A stretch of 64,000 nt of DNA from VAXT01 sp963728535 (GTDB lineage Bacteria; Actinomycetota; Thermoleophilia; Gaiellales; Gaiellaceae), in the NCBI GenBank assembly GCA_963728535.1, contig CAVSKK010000001.1:2604001-2668000 (forward strand), read 5' to 3'. The notes beneath the pieces were generated by a model that was not told where the DNA came from, ran no database searches, and saw only the letters and a program-made list of their open reading frames with translations. Within the stretch, counting starts at the first letter, position 1. Every line of letters starts with the position of its first letter. A program made the translations under genes and the position numbers. Shown here piece by piece: positions 7,514-15,823 of this stretch.

Positions 7514-8677
7514 ATGGAACTCAATGCGCTCTTAAAAGCGGTGGTCGACACCGGTGCGACAGACATGCACCTCAAGCTCGGCCTCCCTCCAGTCATCCGC
7601 TGCGACGGCGAGCTCGGCTCGCTCGAGGGCTGGCAGCCGCTCAGCGAGGCGGACCTCGAGGTCGTTCTCCAGGATGTCACCGCGAGGACGCCTCAGCGGC
7701 TCGACGTGTTCCGCGAGAAGGGCGAGCTCGACACCTCGTACATGTCACCCGACCTCGCCCGCTTCCGTGTGAACGGCTTCAAACAGCGCGGGACGACGTC
7801 CTTCGCTTTTCGAGTCATCCCCACCGAGGTGCCCGACTTCGAGCAGCTGCGCCTGCCCGAGGGAGTTCGCAAGCTGGGCGAGGAGCAACGCGGCCTCGTG
7901 CTCGTCACGGGCGCGACCGGCTCGGGGAAGTCGACGACCCTCGCGTCGCTCGTCAACTTCATCAACCGCACCCGCCGCCAGCACATCGTCACGATCGAGG
8001 ACCCGATCGAGTTCCTGCACTCCGACCATGGCTGCATCGTCAACCAGCGCGAGGTCGGCCTCGATACCGATTCTTTCTCGCAGGCGCTCAGGCGTGCCCT
8101 GCGCCAGGACCCCGATGTGATCCTGATCGGAGAGCTCCGCGACGCCGAGTCGGCCGAGACTGCCATGCAGGCGGCCGAGTCGGGCCACCTCGTCCTCTCG
8201 ACCATGCACACCGTGGATGCCTCGGAGACGATCGCCCGCATCATCGAGTTCTTCCCGGGGATCAAGCAGCAGCAGATCCGCTCGATCCTCGCCGGAGTCT
8301 TGCGCGGCGTCGTCAGCCAGCGCCTCCTCCCTCGCGTCGCCGGTGGGCGCGTCGGCGCATTCGAAGTCATGGTCAACAACGCGCGAATCGGCGACCTGAT
8401 CCGCGACGACAACGCGGACCAGATCCACGAGGCGATCGAGGAGGGCTCGTTCTTCCACATGCAGACCTTCAAGCAGGCGCTGATCGCGCTTGCCGTCTCC
8501 GGTGAGATCGACAAGGAGACAGCGGCGGGCGCCGCGACCAACAAGCACGACTTCCTCGTCTCGCTCGAGCACGCGGTCAAGCACAAAGACGCGATCGAGC
8601 GGGAAGCCGTCGCGGCCGTCGAGGAGGAGACGGCGACCGCGGACGTGCCCGATCTGCGGGGCGTTGGAGCGGCATGA
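7514..8677 (+). CDS. pilT: Type IV pilus retraction ATPase PilT
   Basis: 387 residues. PAS-like N-terminal domain (MELNALLKAVVDTGATDMHLKLG), Walker A GATGSGKST (about 134-142), an Asp box IEDPIEF, Walker B with DPDVILIGELRD and the His box GHLVLSTMHT. These are the marks of hexameric PilT/PilU ATPases that disassemble the pilus at the inner face of the membrane. I chose the ATG at 7514 because the homologous sequence begins there; the upstream in-frame extension is low-complexity and lacks a ribosome site. The stop overlaps the ATG of the next gene (ATGA). A second pilT lies at 26309. Confidence 0.93.
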   Translation: MELNALLKAVVDTGATDMHLKLGLPPVIRCDGELGSLEGWQPLSEADLEVVLQDVTARTPQRLDVFREKGELDTSYMSPDLARFRVNGFKQRGTTSFAFRVIPTEVPDFEQLRLPEGVRKLGEEQRGLVLVTGATGSGKSTTLASLVNFINRTRRQHIVTIEDPIEFLHSDHGCIVNQREVGLDTDSFSQALRRALRQDPDVILIGELRDAESAETAMQAAESGHLVLSTMHTVDASETIARIIEFFPGIKQQQIRSILAGVLRGVVSQRLLPRVAGGRVGAFEVMVNNARIGDLIRDDNADQIHEAIEEGSFFHMQTFKQALIALAVSGEIDKETAAGAATNKHDFLVSLEHAVKHKDAIEREAVAAVEEETATADVPDLRGVGAA

Positions 8678-10107
8678 GACGGCTCCTGACATCGCTCGCC
8701 GTCCTCGTCGGGGCGCTCAGTCTGGCTTCGGCGGCGGCCGGGGCGTCAGGACCGGTGTTCGCGGTCGTTCCCTCCGCGCCGGCGATGGCACCGCTTGCGA
8801 GTGCCGAGACACCCAATGTCTTGTCGGACCTCGTCCTGCCTCCCGCATACCTCACCCGTCGGGAATCGGCAGGACTGCCCTTCCCCGTCCTCCAGAGCCT
8901 CTGGCAGAGGGCGGGCGCCACGTACGGCATTCCGTGGCAGGTGCTGGGGGCGATCAACAAGGTCGAGTCCAACTTCGGAAGCAACATGGGGCCCAGCTCG
9001 GCAGGTGCCATCGGGTGGATGCAGTTCATGCCTTCCACTTGGGAGCGCTGGGGCATGGATGCGAACGGAGACGGCGTCTCAGATCCCTGGAATCCTGATG
9101 ACGCGATCTTCGCCGCTGCCCGGTACCTCGCCGCGGCAGGCGGGCGCACGGACCTCGCGCGCGGGATCTTCGCCTACAACCACGCGCAGTGGTACGTGGA
9201 CCAGATCCTCGCCCTCGCGCGCCAATACGGGCAGAACGGCTTCGACATCCCCTTCACGTACGACCGGAACCAGGCCAACGTCCAGGCTGCCGAGACGGCG
9301 ATCGCGACGCAGAACCGCGTCGTCGCCCGCGCTACCCTCCAAGAGCGCCGCCTAGCTCGTCGGACAGAGCTTTTGTACGCAAGGGCCGAAGCGGTGCCGC
9401 TGTTCTCGAGCCGGCTGGCGCTCGAGAAGCGCGCCTTCCAGGTCGGCGCGAAGCGCGACGCGGCGTCGGCGTCGCTAGCGGTCGCGAAACGGAAGCTGAA
9501 GGCTGCCGAGAAGGCTCTCGAGCAGGCCCGGCTGAGCACGATGACGAGCTTCACGAGTGGGGTGGGGCTCCTCGCCGCCCCGATCTACCAGGGCGACTAC
9601 GTCTTCCCGGTCGGCGGCGGGCCCTCGGTCGTCTCGGTCGGCCACTACCACCACGACTATCCAGCTGCCGACATCGCAGCGCCCGCAGGCTCACCGCTTT
9701 ACGCGCTGACCGACGGCTTCATCGTCGATGCGTGGCCGACGCCCAACGGGAACTGCGGGATTGGCTTGACGATCCGCGCGGCCGGCGACGGCCGAATGTG
9801 GACCTATTGCCACATGTCCTACCAAGACCCGGGGATCCAACCCGGTATCGCCGTTGCGGCCGGCCAGCCCGTCGGTCTCGTTGGCTCGACGGGGCACTCG
9901 ACCGGCCCGCATCTTCATCTCCAGCTTCAACCGGCGAGCTCCTACCCGCAAGTCGAGCCCTGGTTCGACGCCTTCGCGGGCAAATCTTTCCGCTGGCAGG
10001 ACGCACCGACAATGGCTGTGGGCCCCGTCTTCGACGTCATCGGCGGCGTCGCAGCAGCCCCCTCGGACGATCCGGCAATGATCACGTTCACGGCCGAAAG
10101 GTCTTAA
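8674..10107 (+). CDS. Bifunctional lytic transglycosylase / M23 endopeptidase
   Basis: 477 residues with a signal peptide (1-25). The transglycosylase domain (about 70-190) has GAINKVESNFGSN with the catalytic Glu, then AIGWMQFMPSTWERWG and a C-terminal IFAYNHAQWYVDQI, as in soluble lytic transglycosylases. A charged helical region (about 205-290) may form a coiled coil. The LytM/M23 domain (about 320-445) has HHDYPAADI and HLHLQ zinc-ligand motifs. It should cut both glycan strands and cross-links. The start codon overlaps the pilT stop, so it is translated with the pilus genes and may open the thick wall for the pilus. Confidence 0.9.
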   Translation: MRRLLTSLAVLVGALSLASAAAGASGPVFAVVPSAPAMAPLASAETPNVLSDLVLPPAYLTRRESAGLPFPVLQSLWQRAGATYGIPWQVLGAINKVESNFGSNMGPSSAGAIGWMQFMPSTWERWGMDANGDGVSDPWNPDDAIFAAARYLAAAGGRTDLARGIFAYNHAQWYVDQILALARQYGQNGFDIPFTYDRNQANVQAAETAIATQNRVVARATLQERRLARRTELLYARAEAVPLFSSRLALEKRAFQVGAKRDAASASLAVAKRKLKAAEKALEQARLSTMTSFTSGVGLLAAPIYQGDYVFPVGGGPSVVSVGHYHHDYPAADIAAPAGSPLYALTDGFIVDAWPTPNGNCGIGLTIRAAGDGRMWTYCHMSYQDPGIQPGIAVAAGQPVGLVGSTGHSTGPHLHLQLQPASSYPQVEPWFDAFAGKSFRWQDAPTMAVGPVFDVIGGVAAAPSDDPAMITFTAERS

Positions 10108-10138
10108 CTCCTTGCCCGTGCCTGCCGAAGAGCGAAGT

Positions 10139-10990
10139 ATGGCTTTGCGGCTCAGTGTCATCCTCCCCAGGGTTTTTGCGATCGCCGTCGTCGCCCTGCT
10201 CGCAACCGCGACGATGACTTTTGCTGCCGAAACGCGCAGCGGCCCTGCCGTCGCCGCGGCAGCCCCGTCGACCGCAAAGCCGATCCTGCTCGTCCCGGAC
10301 GTTCGCGGTCAGGCCTACGTCTTCGCCAAGAGCACGCTCGAGGACGGTGGCTTCGCCTGGCGCGTGACCGGAAGCGTCCAGGGATATGCGGCCAACCTCG
10401 TGACGAGCCAGTCTCCGGCCCCCGGCAGCCGCGTCTACGACACCGGCGCCCCGACGATCACCGTCAGCCTGAAAACGAACACCAGCTATCCGCAGAGCGG
10501 CTCTCCCGAGAACGTCTCGTCCTTCAGGGGCACGGTCATCCAGCGAGTCGGCGTCGTCACGAAGCCGAAGGTGAAGGCGAAGCCGAAAGCAAAGCCGAAG
10601 GCCAAGCCGAAGCCGGCTGCCAAGCCGAAGCCGAAGGCCCAGCCGAAGCCGAAGCCGAAGCCCAAGCCGAAGCCCAAGCGGCCCCCAGCGTTCACCGTCG
10701 CCGGTGCGAAGCCCGAGCCACTAGATGAGATCCCGCTCACGGCGAGGGCCCGGCGACTCGACAGATGGCTCTCGGCAAATCGCTCGCTGAGCGACCCGAA
10801 CGTCAGTTACTGGCTTTACCAGCACGCCTGGATCGTCACCGGCGCGAAGTTCGGCTGGTGGCACGGAGCCGAGGCACTCGACCGGCTGATCGTGGTCGAC
10901 CAGCACGTCCAGCGTTTTTGGGGAATCGGAAGCCGCAGCGAGGGCGTCGCCCGTGCAGCGCTCGCAGAGGTCCGAACGAAGTCACGATGA
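10139..10990 (+). CDS. Exported PASTA-domain protein with Lys-Pro linker
   Basis: 283 residues from the ATG at 10139 (a GTG at 10112 is an alternative). An N-terminal hydrophobic export segment is followed by one PASTA domain (about residues 48-120, VPDVRGQAYVFAKSTLEDGGF...SQSPAPGSRV). A 35-residue KPKAKPKPK-type linker comes next, then a C-terminal region of about 95 residues with WLYQHAWIVTGAKFGWW, which I do not recognise. PASTA domains bind muropeptides or peptidoglycan stems. The gene sits between the wall hydrolase and a prepilin and overlaps the latter (ATGA), so it may tether the pilus machine to the wall. Confidence 0.78.
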   Translation: MALRLSVILPRVFAIAVVALLATATMTFAAETRSGPAVAAAAPSTAKPILLVPDVRGQAYVFAKSTLEDGGFAWRVTGSVQGYAANLVTSQSPAPGSRVYDTGAPTITVSLKTNTSYPQSGSPENVSSFRGTVIQRVGVVTKPKVKAKPKAKPKAKPKPAAKPKPKAQPKPKPKPKPKPKRPPAFTVAGAKPEPLDEIPLTARARRLDRWLSANRSLSDPNVSYWLYQHAWIVTGAKFGWWHGAEALDRLIVVDQHVQRFWGIGSRSEGVARAALAEVRTKSR

Positions 10991-11547
10991 GCATGCTCCA
11001 ACGGTTCCGTCCCGTCGCCGGACAGGCCGGCTACACGATGCTCGAGCTCGTGATGGTGTTGGCCATCCTCGGGACCGTCGTCGGCGCTCTCACCACCCTC
11101 TTCGTGCAGGCGACAAATGCCGAATTCGAGTCGAACCGGCGCTTCCAGGCCCAACAGGGAGCCCGGATCGCCATCGACAAGATGCGGCGCGAGATCCATT
11201 GCTCCAGTGCGGTCACGCCGGTGGGGGCTACGAGCTCGATCAGCGTCACTGTGCCCTCCCAGTGCGTGAGTGTTTGCCCTTTGACTCCTCCAACGTGCGC
11301 CGCCGGCGGAGCACCGGTCACCGTCACGTACGACATGTCCGGCTCCGGGACGCGCTACCGGCTGCGACGCAACGGCGTCAATCTGGCCGACTTCGTGACC
11401 CTCCAGAACGTGTTCGACTACACGGCTCCAGTGCCCGGGACGAGCCTCGGCAAGCTGAGGGTCACGCTGCCGATCAACACGAAGCCGACCAACGGCAGGG
11501 AATGGCGGCTCGTCGCGGACATGGTCCTTCGCAATACGACCCGCTAG
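10987..11547 (+). CDS. Type IV pilus minor prepilin (PilW/GspJ-like)
   Basis: 186 residues with a 15-residue leader ending AG, cleaved before YTMLELVMVLAILG. Glu at mature position 5 and the hydrophobic stretch are the class III prepilin signature. RRFQAQQGARIAIDKMRREI is typical of GspJ/PilW-like minor pilins, and a pair of cysteines occurs in the C-terminal beta region. The start overlaps the stop of the PASTA gene. It would be processed by PilD and sit at or near the pilus tip. Confidence 0.85.
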   Translation: MSMLQRFRPVAGQAGYTMLELVMVLAILGTVVGALTTLFVQATNAEFESNRRFQAQQGARIAIDKMRREIHCSSAVTPVGATSSISVTVPSQCVSVCPLTPPTCAAGGAPVTVTYDMSGSGTRYRLRRNGVNLADFVTLQNVFDYTAPVPGTSLGKLRVTLPINTKPTNGREWRLVADMVLRNTTR

Positions 11548-11612
11548 CCATCCCTTGATCGAGTTAACCCCAAAAGGGGGCGCAGGACTCCCGACGCCCG
11601 ACGAGAGTGTGT

Positions 11613-11629
11613 GCGAGGAGTTTCCTCGC
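11613..11629 (+). promoter_or_regulatory. Hairpin covering the ribosome site of the first PilX-like gene
   Basis: GCGAGGA-GTT-TCCTCGC, a perfect 7 bp stem, contains the only GAGGAG sequence before the ATG at 11635. If formed in the mRNA it would hide the ribosome site. It may also simply be a weak stem at high GC. Confidence 0.4.
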
Positions 11630-11634
11630 CAAAA

Positions 11635-13344
11635 ATGAGAATGCGGCAACTAATCCACAAGCAGGACGGGATCGCCCTGATCATGGTGATCGGCATGCTC
11701 GCCGTGCTTACGATCGCGGGCTCGACGATGATGTTCTACACGACGTCGAACGCGAAGAACGTGGTCCGGAGCAAGCTCGACGAGACGTCGTTCTCGCTGT
11801 CTGAGGCCGCTCTGAACAACGCGATGTCGGTTCTCTCGAACCCGGTCAACAACTCGCTCGACTCCGATGTTCTGCCTTCGACTGAAGCGACTGCGTCCTC
11901 CGTGGCCTACGAGAACGGGACGGCGAAGTGGTACGGCACGCTCGATCGCGCAGCCGCCGTCTGGACGATCACTGCGCTCGGTATTTACGACAACCCGACG
12001 GGCCCAGGCACCGCGCAGGTACGGCGAAAGCTGACTGCGAAAGTTCCCATCTCCCCGACGCTCACGCAGCCGTTGAACAACCCGGCTTGGGACTACATGT
12101 ACTCCACGCGCACCGGGAACACCTGCGACCAGACGATGAACAACAACGTCGTCGGCAACGCGCGGATGTACGTCGCGGGCAACCTTTGCATCGGGAACAA
12201 CGCAGGCACGTCGCTCTCGGCGCTGATCGTCAACGGCAATCTCGACCTCTCGAACAACACGAATGTCGGTGCAAGCACGAGCATGGCCACGCGTGTCGAG
12301 ACGTATGTGGGCGGCAACTGCAGGTACGGCGGCGGCACGTGGGCCGCGTGCACCGGCAATCAGGACGCGCGTCACATCTACAGCAAGCTCCCCAACGGGA
12401 CCACGATCGGGGTCACCCACACGCCCCCCGTGATCGCCGCGCCCACCGCTGACTTCCCAGGCTGGTACGAGAATGCGATCCCGGGTCCCTCACAGCCCTG
12501 TACTACGATCGTCGGCACTCCTCCCTCTTTCGACGGGAACTACCCCTCCCGGGACAACAGCGTCGGGGTAGTCGACCTCACACCGACGAGCTCGTACGTC
12601 TGCCGCGTCGGCCCCGGCGCCTCGACGACGCTCCCCAGTGCGATCAACGCGTCACAGACCACGATCAGCGTCGCCTCGGCCACCGGGTTTCCGGCCAGCG
12701 GATTCCGGATCAGGATCGACGACGAGCTGATGAACGTGACTGGAGGCTTCGGAACGACCACCTGGACCGTCACACGCGGCGTCAACAGTTCGACGGCAAC
12801 ATCTCACGTCGTCAGCCAGACGCTGATCTGGGACAACTCCAACGCGAGCGGTGAGCTCTCCTGGAACGTGACGACTAAGACGTTGACGGCGAAAGGGACG
12901 ATCTACATCGACGGGAGCGCGAAGGTGGCGAACCTCGCGTTGAACACGTACAACGGCCAGGCGGCCATCTACCTCTCCGGCACGTTCTTTCTCGACGGAA
13001 AGCTCTGCGGAGGCGTCTCCGGCGCCAACTGCCACTTCGCGAGCTGGAACCCGAACACCGAGATGCTGATGATCGTCGCGGCCGGAACCGGCGGCCAGGT
13101 TCAGCCTGCGGACAGCATCCAGCTTGCCAACAACAGCCAGTTCGAGGGCGGATTGTTCGGGACGGGGAAGGTCGAGTTCGGCAACAACGCATTCACGGAC
13201 GGGCCGGTCATGGGGAGCGAGATCATCCTCTCGAACAACGTGACGACGAACGCGTTCCCGACGATCACGACGGTGCCGGTCGGCATGCCCGCCAACCCGG
13301 CGGTCTACGCGCAGCCGAACCCGCCGCACCTGTTCTCCGGCTAA
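11635..13344 (+). CDS. PilX-like pilus assembly protein with inserted beta domain
   Basis: 569 residues. N-terminus RQLIHKQDG followed by IALIMVIGMLAVLTIAGSTMM: a prepilin-like leader with Gly at -1 but Met at mature position 5 instead of Glu, as in PilX/GspK-type proteins. The rest is Gly/Asn-rich beta sequence with motifs such as VNGNLDLSNNTNVG and YVGGNCRYGGG, suggesting a beta-helix. Residues about 335-400 (TLPSAINASQTTISVASATG...TVTRGVNSSTATSH) form an insert absent from the paralog at 13571. It probably forms part of the pilus initiation or tip complex. Confidence 0.72.
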   Translation: MRMRQLIHKQDGIALIMVIGMLAVLTIAGSTMMFYTTSNAKNVVRSKLDETSFSLSEAALNNAMSVLSNPVNNSLDSDVLPSTEATASSVAYENGTAKWYGTLDRAAAVWTITALGIYDNPTGPGTAQVRRKLTAKVPISPTLTQPLNNPAWDYMYSTRTGNTCDQTMNNNVVGNARMYVAGNLCIGNNAGTSLSALIVNGNLDLSNNTNVGASTSMATRVETYVGGNCRYGGGTWAACTGNQDARHIYSKLPNGTTIGVTHTPPVIAAPTADFPGWYENAIPGPSQPCTTIVGTPPSFDGNYPSRDNSVGVVDLTPTSSYVCRVGPGASTTLPSAINASQTTISVASATGFPASGFRIRIDDELMNVTGGFGTTTWTVTRGVNSSTATSHVVSQTLIWDNSNASGELSWNVTTKTLTAKGTIYIDGSAKVANLALNTYNGQAAIYLSGTFFLDGKLCGGVSGANCHFASWNPNTEMLMIVAAGTGGQVQPADSIQLANNSQFEGGLFGTGKVEFGNNAFTDGPVMGSEIILSNNVTTNAFPTITTVPVGMPANPAVYAQPNPPHLFSG

Positions 13345-13570
13345 CGTCGGGCTCGCCGCCAAACCGACACCAAAGGGGGTCGTACTCACCTCCGCCTTCG
13401 CAATCGCAGCGATAGGGGGCCTTCGACTACGTCCAACCGGTGACGCGACCCCAATAGAGGGACGTTTTCCGACCATTCCAGGGATGTCCCAGCTCGGCGT
13501 GAGAGCCGACGCTAGTAGTGCAGCAATTGTCTCTCCGCCCTCACCAGCCTTGAATCGAACAGCCCATCTC
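13345..13570 (+). other. Spacer between the two PilX-like genes
   Basis: 226 bases with no clear gene. An in-frame GTG/ATG extension of the downstream gene back to 13484 is possible but lacks a good ribosome site and dissolves into low-homology sequence. AGCGATAG at 13408 slightly resembles the sigma-28-like -10 but has no -35. Confidence 0.4.
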
Positions 13571-14995
13571 ATGCGCCGTCTCGGCCGCCGCCTGGCGCGC
13601 CAGGAGGGCATCGCTCTGGTCATGGTGATCGGCGTGTCGCTCGTGCTCGGCATCACAGGCACGACCGCGATGATCTACTCGACAGAGAATGTCCGCGCGG
13701 CGTCCACATCGAGAGCGGATGAGCGGTCTTTCTCGCTCGCCGAGGCCGGGCTCAACTACGCGTACGCGACGCTCTACAACGCGGCCGACCCACTGATGCC
13801 GGGCGCCGTGCCGACCCGGAGCGAGCAGGTCGACAACGGCACGATAACGTGGTGGGGCACGCTCGACACCACGACGAACACCTGGACGCTCACGGGCCGC
13901 GGAAGCGTCCCGAGCCCCAGGGGCGGCATCGACGTGATCCGCACCGTTCGCGGTGGCGCGAGCATTCAGCACACCTCCGTCGGCACTGCAAATAACGCGA
14001 TCTGGAACTACGTCTATGCCGATTCGACGACGACGTGCACGACCCTTGCCAACTCGGTCAACGTGAACGTTCCCTTCTACGTCAGGGGCAACCTTTGCCT
14101 CCAGAACACCGCGCAGATCAGTGGGGCGAACACCGTCCTCCACGTCGGCGGGACACTGACGATGAACAACTCGTCGCACGTGGCCACCGCACAGGCACCG
14201 CTTGCGGAGGTGCACGTCGGGGGCGGTTGCAGGGTCGGAAACGGGGCGTTCCACAGCCCGTGTGGAATTTCCGAGTCCGTCTTTTCGGCGACCCCTCCGG
14301 ATGCAGTCACGCCCAACTTCGTGAAGCCTCCGGTCGATCTCCCCTACTGGTACTCGAACTCAAAGCCGGGACCCAAGCAGGCTTGCACGACCCAGACCGG
14401 CACGCCGCCCGCGTTCGACACCGACGGGACGATGAACCGCAGTCTGCCGAGCGCGGTCAACCTCACGCCGGGGCTTGCGTACGACTGTCAGGTCAAGGAC
14501 GCGCAAGGGAATCTACTCGGGCGCCTCGCCTGGACGCCGGGTAGCCCTGGGACGCTGACGATCTCCGGGACAATCTTCTTCGACGGCAACATCGCCATGT
14601 CGAACTCGGTCAACGCCGTCTACGTTGGGAGGGCGACGATCTACGCCGCGGGCACGATCAGTCTCAGCAACTCATCGCTGATGTGCGGCGTCGCCGGCTG
14701 CAATGCGAACTGGGACCCGACGCAGAATCTGCTCGCTTTCGTCGCGGGTAGTTCCACCGACACAGTTGGCTTCTCGATCCAGAACAGCTCGGTCTACCAG
14801 GGTGCGATCTATGCCGTCAACGACTATTCCGAGTCGACCGGCTCCGACATCTGGGGCCCGATCGTTGCGCGCCAGGTCAATCTGGCGAACAACACGACGA
14901 ACCATTACGTGCCGCTCGGAACGCTCCTCGGTGGACAGCCTCAGACTTCCCAGGAAGCGATCTCGATCGTCAATCAGTCCGGCTCCTGGGGCTAG
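13571..14995 (+). CDS. PilX-like pilus assembly protein, second copy
   Basis: 474 residues from the ATG giving MRRLGRRLARQEG, then IALVMVIGVSLVLGITG. Same leader architecture and same Gly/Asn-rich beta body as the gene at 11635 (shared IWNYVYAD/AWDYMYST, VRGNLCL/VAGNLCI, VHVGGGCRVG/YVGGNCRYG, WYSNSKPG/WYENAIPG), but without the inserted domain. Clearly a duplication. The prepilin-like leader lacks Glu at +5. A longer start at 13484 exists, but the chosen start mirrors the paralog. Confidence 0.72.
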   Translation: MRRLGRRLARQEGIALVMVIGVSLVLGITGTTAMIYSTENVRAASTSRADERSFSLAEAGLNYAYATLYNAADPLMPGAVPTRSEQVDNGTITWWGTLDTTTNTWTLTGRGSVPSPRGGIDVIRTVRGGASIQHTSVGTANNAIWNYVYADSTTTCTTLANSVNVNVPFYVRGNLCLQNTAQISGANTVLHVGGTLTMNNSSHVATAQAPLAEVHVGGGCRVGNGAFHSPCGISESVFSATPPDAVTPNFVKPPVDLPYWYSNSKPGPKQACTTQTGTPPAFDTDGTMNRSLPSAVNLTPGLAYDCQVKDAQGNLLGRLAWTPGSPGTLTISGTIFFDGNIAMSNSVNAVYVGRATIYAAGTISLSNSSLMCGVAGCNANWDPTQNLLAFVAGSSTDTVGFSIQNSSVYQGAIYAVNDYSESTGSDIWGPIVARQVNLANNTTNHYVPLGTLLGGQPQTSQEAISIVNQSGSWG

Positions 14996-15034
14996 CCTCA
15001 ACTCTCGCGGCTTGACGGTCGATAGGACGAGCGG

Positions 15035-15787
15035 ATGAATCCTGCATTCGCTCTCCTTGCGTTCGCTCCCGGCCTGGCTGTTGGCAGTTTTCTGAACGTC
15101 CTCGCTGCTCGGGTGCCGCTGCACCGGTCGCTTGTGCGTCCCGGCTCCGCCTGCATGTCTTGCTCGCAGCCGATTGCCTGGTACGACAACATTCCGCTGG
15201 TCTCGTATATCGCGTTGCGGGGGCGCTGCCGGCACTGCGACAAGCGGATCGGGCTCATCTACCCGGCCGTGGAGCTCGTCTCGGCGCTGCTCGTGTCGGC
15301 TTGTGTGCTCGTGTACGGATTGACCCTCGAAGCGGCGATCGCGGCGTTCTTCTGTTGCGTCCTCGTCGCGATCTCGGCCGTCGATCTCAAGCACCGGATC
15401 GTGCCCGACCGGATCGTCCTGCCCGCGACGGTGCTCGTGCTCGTGGCGCAGACCCTGCGCGAGCCCAGTATCGAATGGCTTCTCTGCGCGCTCGGCGCGT
15501 CGCTCTTCCTCTTCCTCGCAGTACTCGCGTACCCGGCGGGAATGGGGATGGGGGACGTGAAGCTCGCGCTTCTGATGGGGGCTGCTCTCGGCAAGTACGT
15601 CGCCGTTGCGCTCATGCTGGGAATGATCGCGGCCCTCGTGCCGGGGCTCTACCTGCTCGCGCGCCACGGCCAGGCGGCCCGGAAGATGGCGATTCCGTTC
15701 GCGCCGTTCCTCGCTCTGGGCTCGATTGTCGCCCTCTTTGCGGGCGAATGGCTGCTCGACAGGTACTTGAAGCTGCTAGGCGCTTAA
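15035..15787 (+). CDS. pilD: Prepilin peptidase / N-methyltransferase PilD
   Basis: 250 residues, polytopic. The N-terminal cytoplasmic domain carries two CxxC pairs, CMSC and CRHC, the zinc-binding part of the methyltransferase domain. The A24 aspartyl peptidase residues lie in SAVDLKHRIVPD (about D116) and GMGMGDVKL (about D174). It removes prepilin leaders after Gly and methylates the new N-terminus at the membrane. It follows the PilX-like gene by 39 bases and precedes pilB. A second A24 peptidase at 62526 lacks the CxxC domain. Confidence 0.93.
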   Translation: MNPAFALLAFAPGLAVGSFLNVLAARVPLHRSLVRPGSACMSCSQPIAWYDNIPLVSYIALRGRCRHCDKRIGLIYPAVELVSALLVSACVLVYGLTLEAAIAAFFCCVLVAISAVDLKHRIVPDRIVLPATVLVLVAQTLREPSIEWLLCALGASLFLFLAVLAYPAGMGMGDVKLALLMGAALGKYVAVALMLGMIAALVPGLYLLARHGQAARKMAIPFAPFLALGSIVALFAGEWLLDRYLKLLGA

Positions 15788-15811
15788 GCGGGCCGCCGCC
15801 GCCGCCGATAC
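15785..15811 (+). promoter_or_regulatory. Sigma-28-like promoter of pilB
   Basis: TAAG (15785-15788, in the pilD stop region), 15 bases, then GCCGATAC (15804-15811). The FliA/WhiG consensus is TAAA-N15-GCCGATAA. A start about 7 bases downstream would leave only about 6 bases before the pilB ATG at 15824. An inverted repeat ATACCTC-ATTC-GAGGTAT overlaps the -10 and could be an operator. Confidence 0.55.
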
Positions 15812-15823
15812 CTCATTCGAGGT

